DNA of 64,000 bases from an uncultured Acidobacteriota bacterium (lineage in GTDB: Bacteria; Acidobacteriota; Thermoanaerobaculia; Multivoradales; SZUA-115). The notes beneath the pieces were generated by a model. The model was not told the origin of the DNA, ran no database searches, and saw nothing but the letters and a program-made list of their open reading frames with translations. Positions 52,048 through 60,932 of the stretch are shown in pieces (position 1 is the first letter of the stretch; the number at the start of each line of letters is the position of its first letter). A program made the position numbers and the translations under genes. The DNA lies in the NCBI GenBank assembly GCA_937867335.1, contig CALMKX010000194.1, forward strand, positions 1 to 64,000, in the 5' to 3' direction.

Positions 52048-52106
52048 CGGGGACGAAGCCAGGTGAAGTCCACCACCGGCTGCCAAGCGTCTAGGGAACA
52101 CCACTT

Positions 52107-53192
52107 ATGCTCGAGAAGCTGGCTCGACTGAAGGCAACCCACGAAGAACTGACGGCCAAGCTCGCCGATCCGGCGACCTTGGCCGATCCCAAGCTCTACA
52201 CCAAGACCACCAAGGCGCTCGCCGAGATCAGCTCGGTGGTGAGTCGCTACGACCAGCTCGATTCCGCCGAGCGGCAGCTGCGCGAAACTCGCGAGATGCT
52301 CGCCACGCTCAACAAGGAGGACGAGCTCTTCGAGATGGCCACCCTCGAGGAGACCGAGCTCGCCGAGCGGGTCGCACGCCTGGAGGCCGAGCTGCGGCAG
52401 GAGCTGGCCCCGAAAGACCCCAACGACGAGCGCAACGTGGTGCTCGAAATCCGCGCCGGCACCGGCGGCGACGAAGCCAGCCTGTTCGCGGCGGAGCTGT
52501 TCAAGATGTACAGCCGCTACGCCGAGAACCAGGGCTGGGACGTGGAGATCATCGACCTCTCCGAGTCCGAGGTGGGCGGCGTCAAGGAAGTCTCGGCGAT
52601 CATCGAGGGCCGGGGCGCCTACTCGCGGCTCAAGTACGAAGGCGGTGTGCATCGGGTGCAGCGGGTTCCGGAGACCGAAGCCTCCGGCCGGATCCACACT
52701 TCGGCGGTCACCGTGGCGGTGCTCCCCGAAGCCGAGGACGTCGAAGTCGAAATCGACGAAAAAGACCTGCGCATCGACACCTTCTGCGCCTCCGGCCCCG
52801 GCGGCCAGGGCGTCAACACCACCTACTCGGCGGTGCGCATCACTCATTTGCCCACCAACACCGTGGTCAGCTGCCAGGACGAGCGCAGCCAGATCAAGAA
52901 CCGAGCCAAGGCGTTGAGAGTGCTCAAGTCCCGGCTCCTCGAAGTGGAGCGGGAGCGGGCGGAGTCGGAGCTCTCGGCAGAACGCAAGCGGATGGTGGGC
53001 TCGGGAGATCGCTCGGAGAAGATCCGCACCTACAACTTCCCCCAGAACCGCATCACGGACCACCGCATCGGCCTCACCGTCCACCAGCTGCAGAAGGTGA
53101 TGCTGGGCGACCTCGACCCCATGATCCAGCCGCTGTCGGCGCACTTCGAGGCCCAGCGCATCGAGGAGGCGGCGCGAGGAACCGCGGCGTGA
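52107..53192 (+). CDS. prfA: Peptide chain release factor 1
   Basis: Terminates translation at UAA and UAG. The stop-codon recognition tripeptide is PET in RVPETEASGRIHTSA (PxT type of RF1, not SPF of RF2). The peptidyl-hydrolysis motif is GPGGQGVNTTYSAVR with Gln234. Other hallmarks: EIRAGTGGDEASLFAAELFKMY and QKVMLGDLD near the C-terminus. The length of 361 residues is normal. Its stop overlaps the start of the S51 gene (GTGA). Confidence 0.98.
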   Translation: MLEKLARLKATHEELTAKLADPATLADPKLYTKTTKALAEISSVVSRYDQLDSAERQLRETREMLATLNKEDELFEMATLEETELAERVARLEAELRQELAPKDPNDERNVVLEIRAGTGGDEASLFAAELFKMYSRYAENQGWDVEIIDLSESEVGGVKEVSAIIEGRGAYSRLKYEGGVHRVQRVPETEASGRIHTSAVTVAVLPEAEDVEVEIDEKDLRIDTFCASGPGGQGVNTTYSAVRITHLPTNTVVSCQDERSQIKNRAKALRVLKSRLLEVERERAESELSAERKRMVGSGDRSEKIRTYNFPQNRITDHRIGLTVHQLQKVMLGDLDPMIQPLSAHFEAQRIEEAARGTAA

Positions 53193-53989
53193 AGCTCCAC
53201 CCCTTGGACGGCACCGCGGAACTCGAGCCGCTCGGGGAGCAGCCCTACCGGGTGGAATACGCCTCTGCCGACAAGGGGCTCCAGCCGATCTACCTTCTGG
53301 CGGACAGCCAGTTGCTGTTCTGGAAGAATGGCGACGAGCCTTTCCTGGCCTCGGTGCGAGGGCGGCTCGCCCGCCGCTCGCCGGCCGCGGCGTACGTGGG
53401 TGCGTCCAACGGCGACGAGCCCTCCTTCTACAGCCTCTTCGAGGCCGCCATGGCCGAGGTGGGGATCACCGAGAGGCGGATGATCAAGACCACCCTCGAA
53501 GCCGAAGACCTCGATTTCCTCGACCACGCGGACCTGGTGTTGCTGGCGGGGGGCGATGTGGAGCGTGGCTGGCGGGCCTTCGAAGCCAATGGGCTCAAGC
53601 AGATCCTGGTGCGTCGCTACTACGAGGGGGCCCTGATGATGGGTATCTCCGCCGGAGCCGTGCAGCTGGGGCTCGGCGGCTGGGGTGGCGAGAGCTGGAG
53701 CGACGGCCGGTTCGTCGACACCTTCCGCATGCTGCCGCACCTGGTGGGAGCCCACGAGGAGGCTGCGGACTGGGCTCCGCTCAAGGCAGCGGTGCTGCGC
53801 ATGGGCGAGCACAGCCGAGGCTACGGCATGGCGAGCGGGGGTGGCTTCATCTACCACCCGGACCACTCGATCGAGCCGGTCCGGCGACCGCTGGTGGAGA
53901 TCCGCCTGCGGGGCCAGAACCTGCGCCAGAGCCTGCTCCTGCCCGGCGAGCGTACCCCGGACAGCGACGACGGTGAGCTGGTCCACTGA
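53189..53989 (+). CDS. Peptidase S51 family protein (cyanophycinase-like)
   Basis: A 266-residue protein with the class-I amidotransferase-like fold of dipeptidase E/cyanophycinase. The nucleophile Ser is in MMGISAGAVQLG, preceded by ADLVLLAGGDVERGW and AAYVGASNGDEPSFY. The specific substrate (Asp-X dipeptides, cyanophycin-like polymers or other) cannot be told, and no cyanophycin synthetase lies in the window. The start is GTG 53189 overlapping prfA by 4 nt, and the end overlaps prmC by 17 nt, so it is wedged tightly between RF1 and its methylase. Confidence 0.82.
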   Translation: MKLHPLDGTAELEPLGEQPYRVEYASADKGLQPIYLLADSQLLFWKNGDEPFLASVRGRLARRSPAAAYVGASNGDEPSFYSLFEAAMAEVGITERRMIKTTLEAEDLDFLDHADLVLLAGGDVERGWRAFEANGLKQILVRRYYEGALMMGISAGAVQLGLGGWGGESWSDGRFVDTFRMLPHLVGAHEEAADWAPLKAAVLRMGEHSRGYGMASGGGFIYHPDHSIEPVRRPLVEIRLRGQNLRQSLLLPGERTPDSDDGELVH

Positions 53990-54830
53990 GCCGGCCGAGG
54001 TCGGCCAGCTCCTGGATCGAGCTCGAGCCCGTCTGCGCGAAGCGCCCCATCAGCCCTCGCCGCGCGAAGCGCTGCTCCTCCTGGGGCACGTGCTGGGCTG
54101 CTCCGAAGCCCAGGTTCTGGCAAGGAGCCGTGAGCCCCTCGAGTGCGAGCCAAGGGAGCGCTTCGAGAGCCTCCTCGAGCGCCGGCTGGCAGGCGAGCCG
54201 ATGGCCTACCTGAAGGGCCGGCGCGAGTTCTACGGCCGAGAGTTCGGAGTCGACTCCCGCACCCTGATTCCCCGGCCCGAGACCGAGCACCTGGTGGAAG
54301 CTGCACTCGCTCTGCCGTTGCCCGCGGCGCCGCGCATCCTCGACCTGGGCACCGGCTCCGGCATCCTGGCGATCACTCTCGCCGCCGAGCTGCCGCAGGC
54401 GAGGGTGGTGGCGGTGGATCTTTCGCTCGACGCCCTGGCCGTCGCCCGGGCAAACGCGCGAATGCTCGGGCCGGGTCGAGTCGCTCTCGCGGCGACAGAT
54501 CTCGCGTCCGCGCTCGAACTCGGCGCCTTCGACCTGGTGGTGAGCAACCCGCCCTACGTGGCGCTCGAAGAGGCCGTGGGTCTTTCCCCGGAAGTCCGGG
54601 ATTACGAGCCCGGCCTGGCGCTCTTCGCGACTGAGGGCGGGTTGGCGATCCACCGCCGCCTGCTCGAGCGGGCGGCCGGGCTGCGACCCGGCGCCTTTCT
54701 CGCCTTTGAGATCGGTGACGGGCAGCTCGAAGGTGTACTCGCCCTCGCCGAGCCTCAGCCGGTCGAGCTCGTGGAGGCGCGAAAGGACTACGCTTCGAAG
54801 CCCAGAGTTGTGGTACTAAAGCGCACCTGA
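53973..54830 (+). CDS. prmC: Release factor glutamine methyltransferase
   Basis: SAM-dependent methylase that modifies the GGQ glutamine of release factors, 285 residues. The N-terminal helical domain (APHQPSPREALLLLGHVLG, LERRLAGEPMAYLKGRREFYG) precedes the Rossmann domain with ILDLGTGSGILAITLAAELP and the catalytic NPPY motif in DLVVSNPPYVALEE. The start GTG 53973 lies within the end of the S51 gene; its ribosome site is poor, so translation is probably coupled. Its substrate gene prfA is two genes upstream. Confidence 0.93.
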   Translation: MSWSTEPAEVGQLLDRARARLREAPHQPSPREALLLLGHVLGCSEAQVLARSREPLECEPRERFESLLERRLAGEPMAYLKGRREFYGREFGVDSRTLIPRPETEHLVEAALALPLPAAPRILDLGTGSGILAITLAAELPQARVVAVDLSLDALAVARANARMLGPGRVALAATDLASALELGAFDLVVSNPPYVALEEAVGLSPEVRDYEPGLALFATEGGLAIHRRLLERAAGLRPGAFLAFEIGDGQLEGVLALAEPQPVELVEARKDYASKPRVVVLKRT

Positions 54831-54831
54831 T

Positions 54832-56100
54832 ATGGACCGCTTCCACATTCAAGGGCCCACCCGCCTGGCCGGCCGAGTCCGGGCGAGCGGTGCCAAGAAC
54901 GCAGCCCTACCAGCGCTTGCGGCCTCGCTTCTCGCCTCGGGGCCGATCCGGCTCGAGCGGCTGCCCCGAGTGCGCGACATCAACACCTTCCTGCGCTTGC
55001 TCGAGCACCTCGGGGTGGCTCACCAGGAGAGCGGCGAGGGCAGCCTGGTGCTTACCCCCGGCGAGCTCCGCTCCCCGGTGGAGGAGGCGCCCTACGAACT
55101 GGTCAAGACGATGCGGGCGAGCGTCCTCGTGCTGGGGCCCTTGCTCGCCCGTCACGGCCACGCGCGGGTTTCGCTGCCCGGCGGCTGCGCCATCGGCGTT
55201 CGGCCGATCGATCAGCACCTGGCGGGGCTCGAGGTTCTGGGTGCCGAGGTCAGGCTGGAGCACGGCTATGTGGATGTGCGGGCGGGCCGGCTCCGAGGCG
55301 GCCGCTTCCGCTTCGCCATGCCCACCGTAACGGGCACCGAGAATCTGATGATGGCGGCCTGCCTGGCCGAGGGCACCACGGTCTTCGAGAACTGCGCCCG
55401 CGAGCCCGAGGTGGCAGACCTCGCCGCCCTGCTCAATCGAATGGGGGCGAAGATCGAAGGCGCGGGCTCGGAGACTCTCACCATCGAGGGCGTCACCGAG
55501 CTCGGAGCCGCCGAGCACACGGTGATCTCGGATCGCATCGAGGGCGGCACGTATCTGATCGCCGCCGCGCTCACCGGCGGCGATGTGTTGCTCGAGGGAG
55601 CCCGACCGGCCGATCTGGCGCCACTGCTCGAGAAGCTCGCCGAATCGGGTTGCGACGTCGAGGTGGAAGCGGAGGCGGTCCGCGTTCGCCGGGAGGGTGA
55701 GCTCGCCCCTCGGGACGTGATCACCGCGCCCCATCCCGGCTTCCCGACCGATCTCCAGGCACAGTATCTCGCCTTGATGACCCAGGCCCACGGCTCGGCG
55801 ACCGTGTGCGAGACGGTGTTCGAGAACCGCTTTCAGCACGTACCGGAGCTCAACCGGATGGGGGCCGAGATCCGTGTGGACGGGGCCTACGCGCGAGTCA
55901 AGGGGCCCACGCCCCTCTCCGGCGCCTCAGTGATGGCGACGGATCTCCGGGCTTCGGCCTGCCTGGTGCTCGCGGCCCTGGTGGCCGAAGGAGAGACGCA
56001 GGTGGACCGCATCTACCATCTGGACCGCGGCTACGAGCAAATGGAACTGAAATTGCAAACTCTCGGCGCCCAGGTCGAAAGGGTTCGCCAGCCCGGCTAG
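54832..56100 (+). CDS. murA: UDP-GlcNAc 1-carboxyvinyltransferase
   Basis: First committed step of peptidoglycan synthesis (enolpyruvyl transfer from PEP). Motifs: GAKNAALPALAASLL, KTMRASVLVLGPLLAR, and the active-site loop LPGGCAIGVRPIDQHL with Cys119, the fosfomycin target. AHPGFPTD-like APHPGFPTDLQAQY and ENRFQHVPELNRMGAEI also appear. At 422 residues it is of usual length. ATG follows the prmC stop by 1 nt. Confidence 0.97.
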   Translation: MDRFHIQGPTRLAGRVRASGAKNAALPALAASLLASGPIRLERLPRVRDINTFLRLLEHLGVAHQESGEGSLVLTPGELRSPVEEAPYELVKTMRASVLVLGPLLARHGHARVSLPGGCAIGVRPIDQHLAGLEVLGAEVRLEHGYVDVRAGRLRGGRFRFAMPTVTGTENLMMAACLAEGTTVFENCAREPEVADLAALLNRMGAKIEGAGSETLTIEGVTELGAAEHTVISDRIEGGTYLIAAALTGGDVLLEGARPADLAPLLEKLAESGCDVEVEAEAVRVRREGELAPRDVITAPHPGFPTDLQAQYLALMTQAHGSATVCETVFENRFQHVPELNRMGAEIRVDGAYARVKGPTPLSGASVMATDLRASACLVLAALVAEGETQVDRIYHLDRGYEQMELKLQTLGAQVERVRQPG

Positions 56101-56121
56101 CCCTTCTTGCCCCAAGTCGCG

Positions 56122-58395
56122 ATGACGCCGGCCGGTCTCCTCACCCTCGCCCTGCTCGCAGCACCTCCGGCGGACCCCCGCCCGGCCCTGGTGGAGCTCC
56201 AGCTCAAGGGTCAGCTCGACGTGGCCCTGGCCGAAGTGGACCGCCTGCTCGCCACCGAGCCGGGCCCCTCGCGCAGCCGCGGGCTCGACTATCTGCGCGC
56301 CCGTCTGCTCGACCGGCTCGGCCAGGAGCAGGAAGCCGCGAGCGCATTTCTCAAGGCTCTCACCACCACGCCTTCTCTGGCGATCTACAGCTACTACCAC
56401 CTGGCGCTGGACAACGAGAACGGCGGTCATCCGGAAACAGCTACCGCCTTGATCGCCCGGGTGCTCGCCAGCCCCGGCGATTTCCCGATGGTGCGCGAAG
56501 CGGCCGAGCTGCTCCAGCGCAACATCGCCGCCGGTGGCGATTGCCGCCTGCTGGGCGGCATCGGCGAGGCTCGGCTCCCGGCCGAGGCGCGGCGGATGGT
56601 GGCGGTGGCCAAGGCGCTTTGTGCCCTGCGAGCGAACGACCTCGCCGGTGCCCGTAGCCAGGTGGCGGCGTTGCTCCGGGAGTCCCGCTCGGACGAGGCG
56701 GCCTATCTCGGAGCTCTGCTCGCGGCCGATCGCCTGGTGCGGCGCGAAGACGCCGATCTCGCCCGCAGCGTGGGCCTCACCCTCTACGCTCATCGCGAGT
56801 TCGCGCGCTCCAGCCTGTTTCTCGACGAGGCGCTACGGGCCGACTCGCTCTCGCCGCGAGACCGCTTCGAGCTCGGCTACGCGCGGGCCAGGAACGATTT
56901 CTGGCTGGGCTCCTACGAGGCCGCGAGCCGCGCCTTCTTCAAGCTCGCGGAGGGCGCTCCCACGCCCACCAGCGAGGCGGATGCCCTCTACCAGAACGCC
57001 CGCTGCCGTGAGCTGCTCCGGGACGGCACCGGAGCTTCGGCCAGCTACCGCCGAGCTTACAAGGCCGATCCCCAGGGCGAGTGGGGCAGTGTGAGTCTGC
57101 TGGCCGGTATCCGCGTGGAGTGGCTGGGGGGGCGGGAGAGCGATGCCCTCGAGTTGCTCGATCGACTCCGCCTCCAGCGCTCGGTGGAAGACTATCTGGC
57201 CCGGGCCCTGCTCTTCCTGATCTCGTCGGACCTGGTTCGCGGGCGTGCCGATCGCGCCCCTGCCTGGATCGCGGAGGTGGAGCGCGGCGGCGAGACGAGC
57301 GTCTCGGAAACGGCCTATTGGCGTGGCCGCCTGGCCGAGCTCGAGGGCCGGGAGGCGGCTGCGGTCGCGGCCTACGCCCAGGCCCTCCAGGCTGGCCCCT
57401 ATCACCCGTTCGCCCTCGAGGCCCGCAAGCGCCTGGCGCGGCCGGAGCTCGCCCCTCTCGCCCAGAACGTGGGCGTGGCCCTGCTCAGCTCGGGCAAGGA
57501 CGAGGACCTCCGAACCGCCTGGCTGCTGCTCGGTGAGAAAAGTGCCAAGGGCAAGTACGCCCTCAATCTGCTGGCCGCTCGGCTGGCCCGCGATCCGCAG
57601 GGCGCCCCGTTCCTTCGCCTCGACGAGATTCCCGTGGGCGACTGGCCCTTCTGGCGCCAGCCCATCGACTCGCCGGAGGAGATCCTGGTGGCCCTGGGGC
57701 TCGCCGGCGAAGGGGCCTCGGCGGTGGAGCGCAGCTTCCGGCTGAGCCAACCGCCCCTGGCCTTCACCGGAGCGAGGCTCCTCGCCCACTGCGGGCTGGT
57801 CCATCGAGCGCTCGCCGTGGTGGAGTCGCTGGCGGGTCGGCTGCCGGCGAGCTTCCCGCTGCGACTCCTGCCCCAGGGGCTCCGCGAGCTTCTTCACCCG
57901 CTCCCCTACCGCCAGCTGATCAACGAGAAGGCGACACAGAACCGTATCTCGCCGGCGCTGGTGGCCGCGATCATCCGCGAAGAGAGCCGGTTCGACCCCC
58001 GAGCTCTCTCCGACGCCTCGGCGCGCGGGCTGATGCAGATCACCCAGCCCCTGCTGCGCCGCCTGGCGCCCCAGCTGGGGCGAGCCGAGATTCCCGCCCA
58101 GGAGCTCTACCGGCCGGAAATCGCCATCGGCGTGGGCACGACTCATCTCGGGGAGCTCGCCCGAGCGCTCGGTGAGCTCGACTACGCCGAGATCGCCGCC
58201 TACAACGCCGGCGAGGACCAAGCGCGGCTCTGGCTGGGCTACTGCTTCAGCAAGGATCCGGCAGAGTTCTACTCGAAGGTGGGCTTCCGTCAGACTCGCA
58301 ACTATGTGCTCAAGGTCCTGACGAGCCAGGCCCACTATCAGGAGCTTTACTGGTCAGCGCGGCTGGTCACGGTATCGACCAACGGCGGCAAATGA
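56122..58395 (+). CDS. Soluble lytic murein transglycosylase with TPRs
   Basis: A 757-residue periplasmic enzyme. Short signal sequence (LLTLALLAAPPADP), then a superhelical TPR-like region of about 550 residues, and a C-terminal SLT domain: ISPALVAAIIREESRFDPRALSDASARGLMQI with catalytic Glu in REES, then TTHLGELARALGELDYAEIAAYNAGEDQARLW. This is the layout of Slt70. It cleaves glycan strands to 1,6-anhydro-muropeptides, whose peptide Mpl may recycle. ATG 56122 was chosen over an upstream TTG. The 3' end overlaps the convergent SurA-like gene by 49 nt. Confidence 0.92.
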   Translation: MTPAGLLTLALLAAPPADPRPALVELQLKGQLDVALAEVDRLLATEPGPSRSRGLDYLRARLLDRLGQEQEAASAFLKALTTTPSLAIYSYYHLALDNENGGHPETATALIARVLASPGDFPMVREAAELLQRNIAAGGDCRLLGGIGEARLPAEARRMVAVAKALCALRANDLAGARSQVAALLRESRSDEAAYLGALLAADRLVRREDADLARSVGLTLYAHREFARSSLFLDEALRADSLSPRDRFELGYARARNDFWLGSYEAASRAFFKLAEGAPTPTSEADALYQNARCRELLRDGTGASASYRRAYKADPQGEWGSVSLLAGIRVEWLGGRESDALELLDRLRLQRSVEDYLARALLFLISSDLVRGRADRAPAWIAEVERGGETSVSETAYWRGRLAELEGREAAAVAAYAQALQAGPYHPFALEARKRLARPELAPLAQNVGVALLSSGKDEDLRTAWLLLGEKSAKGKYALNLLAARLARDPQGAPFLRLDEIPVGDWPFWRQPIDSPEEILVALGLAGEGASAVERSFRLSQPPLAFTGARLLAHCGLVHRALAVVESLAGRLPASFPLRLLPQGLRELLHPLPYRQLINEKATQNRISPALVAAIIREESRFDPRALSDASARGLMQITQPLLRRLAPQLGRAEIPAQELYRPEIAIGVGTTHLGELARALGELDYAEIAAYNAGEDQARLWLGYCFSKDPAEFYSKVGFRQTRNYVLKVLTSQAHYQELYWSARLVTVSTNGGK

Positions 58396-59078
58396 GCCTC
58401 CCCCTCGAGCTTGAAGCGAGTCACCGTTGCGCGGGACTCGAGCTCTTCGGTCCAGCGGGTGATCTCCTCGTTCAGCTTCTGCTCGCGCAGGACCTGGCGG
58501 ATCTGCTCGCGCACCTCCTCGAGAGGCGGCACAGGCTGGCCGCTTTCGCCGAGGGCCGGCACCAGCTGGCTCTCGTAGTAGTCGCGGATGTCCTCCAGGC
58601 CCACCAGCACGCGGGCGGCGAGGCGATCCTCGACGTAGGCGAGCACGATCAGCTGCCGGGCCACCAGCTGGGAGAGGCCGTCTTCGCTCAGGTTCAGCTC
58701 GGCCAAGCGCTGCTGGAACTCGGCCTCGCTCGGAAAGCGGCTCCGGATCTCCTCGATCCGGAGCTCGATCTCGCTGACCGGAACCTGGTTCAAGCCGTAG
58801 CGATCCACCTCGTGGAAGCGCAGGCGCTCGTCGATCATCTCCTCGAGCACTCGGCTGCGGAGCTCGGCGTCGGTTTCGCCCGGGCGGCGATCCTCCACCA
58901 GGCCGAGGCGCAGAGCTCGTTCGACGTCGGAAGCGAGGATGGGATCATCGTCCACCGAGGCCAGGATGCGGTCCTCGAGGTGGAGCTTCGACTCCTGGCT
59001 CTTGGCTGGAGAGGCGAGCAGGAAGAGGGCGATCAGAGCCGTTCCCAGGCAGCGAGCCGGCGAAGCCTCTGAGCGCAT
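58347..59078 (-). CDS. Exported SurA-N-like chaperone without PPIase domain
   Basis: A 243-residue periplasmic protein. Signal peptide to KSQ, then LEDRILASVDDDPILASDVERALRLGL (start of SurA-type N-domain), LEEMIDERLRFHEVDRYGLNQVPVSEIELRIEEIRSRFPSEAEFQQRL, and a C-terminal helix LEEVREQIRQVLREQKLNEEITRWTEELESRA. The parvulin PPIase domain normally between these parts is missing, as in some compact SurA/PrsA relatives. A role in outer-membrane protein folding is inference. ATG 59078. Confidence 0.78.
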   Translation of the reverse strand: MRSEASPARCLGTALIALFLLASPAKSQESKLHLEDRILASVDDDPILASDVERALRLGLVEDRRPGETDAELRSRVLEEMIDERLRFHEVDRYGLNQVPVSEIELRIEEIRSRFPSEAEFQQRLAELNLSEDGLSQLVARQLIVLAYVEDRLAARVLVGLEDIRDYYESQLVPALGESGQPVPPLEEVREQIRQVLREQKLNEEITRWTEELESRATVTRFKLEGEAHLPPLVDTVTSRADQ

Positions 59079-59083
59079 GACGG

Positions 59084-59095
59084 GATGCTAGCATC
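59084..59095 (-). promoter_or_regulatory. TGCTAGCAT extended -10 next to SurA-like ATG
   Basis: GATGCTAGCATC is a 12-nt perfect palindrome. On the minus strand TGC-TAGCAT fits an extended -10 whose hexamer ends 6 nt before the SurA-like ATG, suggesting a leaderless or nearly leaderless mRNA. The palindrome could also serve rsmI on the other strand. Confidence 0.4.
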
Positions 59096-59119
59096 GCGGC
59101 CGGTTTGCAAAGGGATGCG

Positions 59120-59818
59120 ATGAGCCTGCTCCGAGGACGGCTGCTGGTGGTGTCGACGCCGATCGGCAACCTGGGAGACCTCTCGCCCCGCGGCCGGGAG
59201 GCCCTGGAGCAGGCGGATCTGGTGGCCTGCGAGGACACCCGGCGCACGGGTTGGCTGCTCTCCCAGCTGGGCATCCGGCGGCCGATGCTGTCGTTGAACG
59301 ACCACAACGAACGCTCCCGCCTCCCCCGCCTGCTCGCCTTGCTCGAGGAGGGCAAGACGGTAGCCCTGGTCTCGGACGCCGGCACGCCCCTGGTCTCGGA
59401 CCCCGGCTTCGCCCTGGTGCGCGCGGCGATCGAGCTCGGTGCGCGGGTGGAGCCGGTGCCGGGGGCGTCGGCGATCCTCACCGCGCTGGTGGCCTCGGGC
59501 CTGCCGCCCTACCCATTTACTTTCGCGGGTTTCCCGCCTCCTCGCGCGGGCAAGCGCCGGGCCTTCTTCCGCGAGCTCGCGCCACTGCCCCACACGGTGA
59601 TTTTCTTCGAGTCCCCGCATCGGCTTCTGGCGAGCCTGGAGGACGCCCGCCACGAGCTCGGCGACCGACCGGCCGCCCTCGGCCGGGAGCTGACCAAGCT
59701 CTATGAGGAAGTGTTGCGCGGCCGGCTCTCGGAGATCGAAGCCGAACTCGCCGGCCGGCCGGCGATCAAAGGGGAGCTGGTGCTGGTGGTGGGTCGGGCG
59801 GAGAAGGCTCCCGGCTGA
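59120..59818 (+). CDS. rsmI: 16S rRNA C1402 2'-O-methyltransferase
   Basis: Tetrapyrrole-methylase-fold enzyme that 2'-O-methylates C1402 of 16S rRNA. Motifs: LLVVSTPIGNLGDLSPRG, ACEDTRRTGWLL, SLNDHNE, VALVSDAGTPLVSDPG and ELTKLYEEVLRG. At 232 residues it is shorter than E. coli RsmI (286); the C-terminal extension is reduced. ATG 59120 has AAAGGG upstream. The 3' end overlaps convergent mnmA by 53 nt. Confidence 0.95.
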   Translation: MSLLRGRLLVVSTPIGNLGDLSPRGREALEQADLVACEDTRRTGWLLSQLGIRRPMLSLNDHNERSRLPRLLALLEEGKTVALVSDAGTPLVSDPGFALVRAAIELGARVEPVPGASAILTALVASGLPPYPFTFAGFPPPRAGKRRAFFRELAPLPHTVIFFESPHRLLASLEDARHELGDRPAALGRELTKLYEEVLRGRLSEIEAELAGRPAIKGELVLVVGRAEKAPG

Positions 59819-60932
59819 GGCCGGTGCGGATCCAGCAGCCGCCGAGCACCTGGGTGCCGCGGTAGAACACCGCTGCCTGGCCGGGTGCCACGCCGGTCTG
59901 GGGTTCGTCGAACAGCACCTCCACTTCGCCACCGGGCAGGGGTCGCAGACGCGCCTCCACGCCGGGGTGGCGGGAGCGGATCTTCACCCGGGCGCGGAGC
60001 TCGCCTTCTGCGCTCGCGAAGCGCTCGACCGGCGAAATCCAGTGCAGCCGCTCGCCCAAGAGGCCGGTCGCGCGGAGCTCCTCCTCTCGGCCCACGCGCA
60101 CGCGATTCGCTTCGGGTTCTACGCCCAGCACATAGAGGCGCTCGCTCGAGGAGAGCCCCAGGCCGCGGCGCTGGCCCACGGTGTAGCGGTAGTAGGGCGC
60201 GCTCGCCGGCCCCAGGGGCACGCCGCCGGCGGCCACCACTTCGGCCGCCTCGGGTTCTGGATGCCGGGCGTAGCGCTCGGGATGCTCGGCGAGCTGGCGC
60301 TCCACGAACTCGGCTACCCCCCCGCTCACGAAGCACACCTCCATGCTCTCGCCCTTCTCGGCCACCACCAACCCGGCCTCGCGGGCGAGCTCGCGCACTT
60401 CGCCCTTGCTGAGCTCGCCCAGAGGGAAGCAGGAGGCGGCCAGCTGCTCGGCGGTGAGCTCGAAGAGGTAGTAGCTCTGGTCCTTTTCGGCGTCGCGGGC
60501 GGTGTGCAGCTCGGGCCCGTCGGGGCCCTCGAGGATGCGGGCGTAGTGGCCGGTCGCCACCCTTGAGGCACCGATCGCCCGCGCTTTGGCGAGCAGCAGG
60601 TCGAACTTCACCCAGGTGTTGCAGCGCACGCAGGGGCTGGGAGTGCGGCCGGCGAGGTAGTCGTCCACGAAGGGATCGACCACGTGGTGGCGGAACTCCT
60701 CGGCCATGCGCAGCGTGTAGTGGGCGATGCCCACCTGCTGGGCCACCCGGCGGGCGTCGCCCAGATCGAGAGCGCCGCAGCAGCGGCCGCGGCCGGCTGG
60801 CGTCGGCTCCCCGCTGGCATCCCAGAGCAGCATGGACAGGCCCACCACCGGCTCGCCTCGTCGGGCCAGCAGCAAGGCGACCACCGAGGAGTCGAGCCCG
60901 CCGCTCATCGCCACGGCCGTCGTGGCGCTCAT
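59766..60932 (-). CDS. mnmA: tRNA 2-thiouridylase
   Basis: Forms 2-thiouridine at position 34 of tRNA-Lys, Glu and Gln. PP-loop VAMSGGLDSSVVALLL, catalytic Cys in PSPCVRCN and the second Cys in GESMEVCFV, with TGHYARI, EKDQSYYLFEL and YTVGQRRGLGL. The length of 388 residues is normal. ATG 60932 overlaps the iscS stop in ATGA, so thiolase and sulfur donor are coupled. Confidence 0.96.
   Translation of the reverse strand: MSATTAVAMSGGLDSSVVALLLARRGEPVVGLSMLLWDASGEPTPAGRGRCCGALDLGDARRVAQQVGIAHYTLRMAEEFRHHVVDPFVDDYLAGRTPSPCVRCNTWVKFDLLLAKARAIGASRVATGHYARILEGPDGPELHTARDAEKDQSYYLFELTAEQLAASCFPLGELSKGEVRELAREAGLVVAEKGESMEVCFVSGGVAEFVERQLAEHPERYARHPEPEAAEVVAAGGVPLGPASAPYYRYTVGQRRGLGLSSSERLYVLGVEPEANRVRVGREEELRATGLLGERLHWISPVERFASAEGELRARVKIRSRHPGVEARLRPLPGGEVEVLFDEPQTGVAPGQAAVFYRGTQVLGGCWIRTGLSREPSPPDPPPAPAPL

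Noticed and set aside
52040-52100. Partial resemblance to a cobalamin (B12) box (GAAGCCAGG) or TPP-riboswitch end upstream of prfA
   Set aside because: Only short fragments match; the other conserved elements of either riboswitch are missing, and prfA is not a plausible target.
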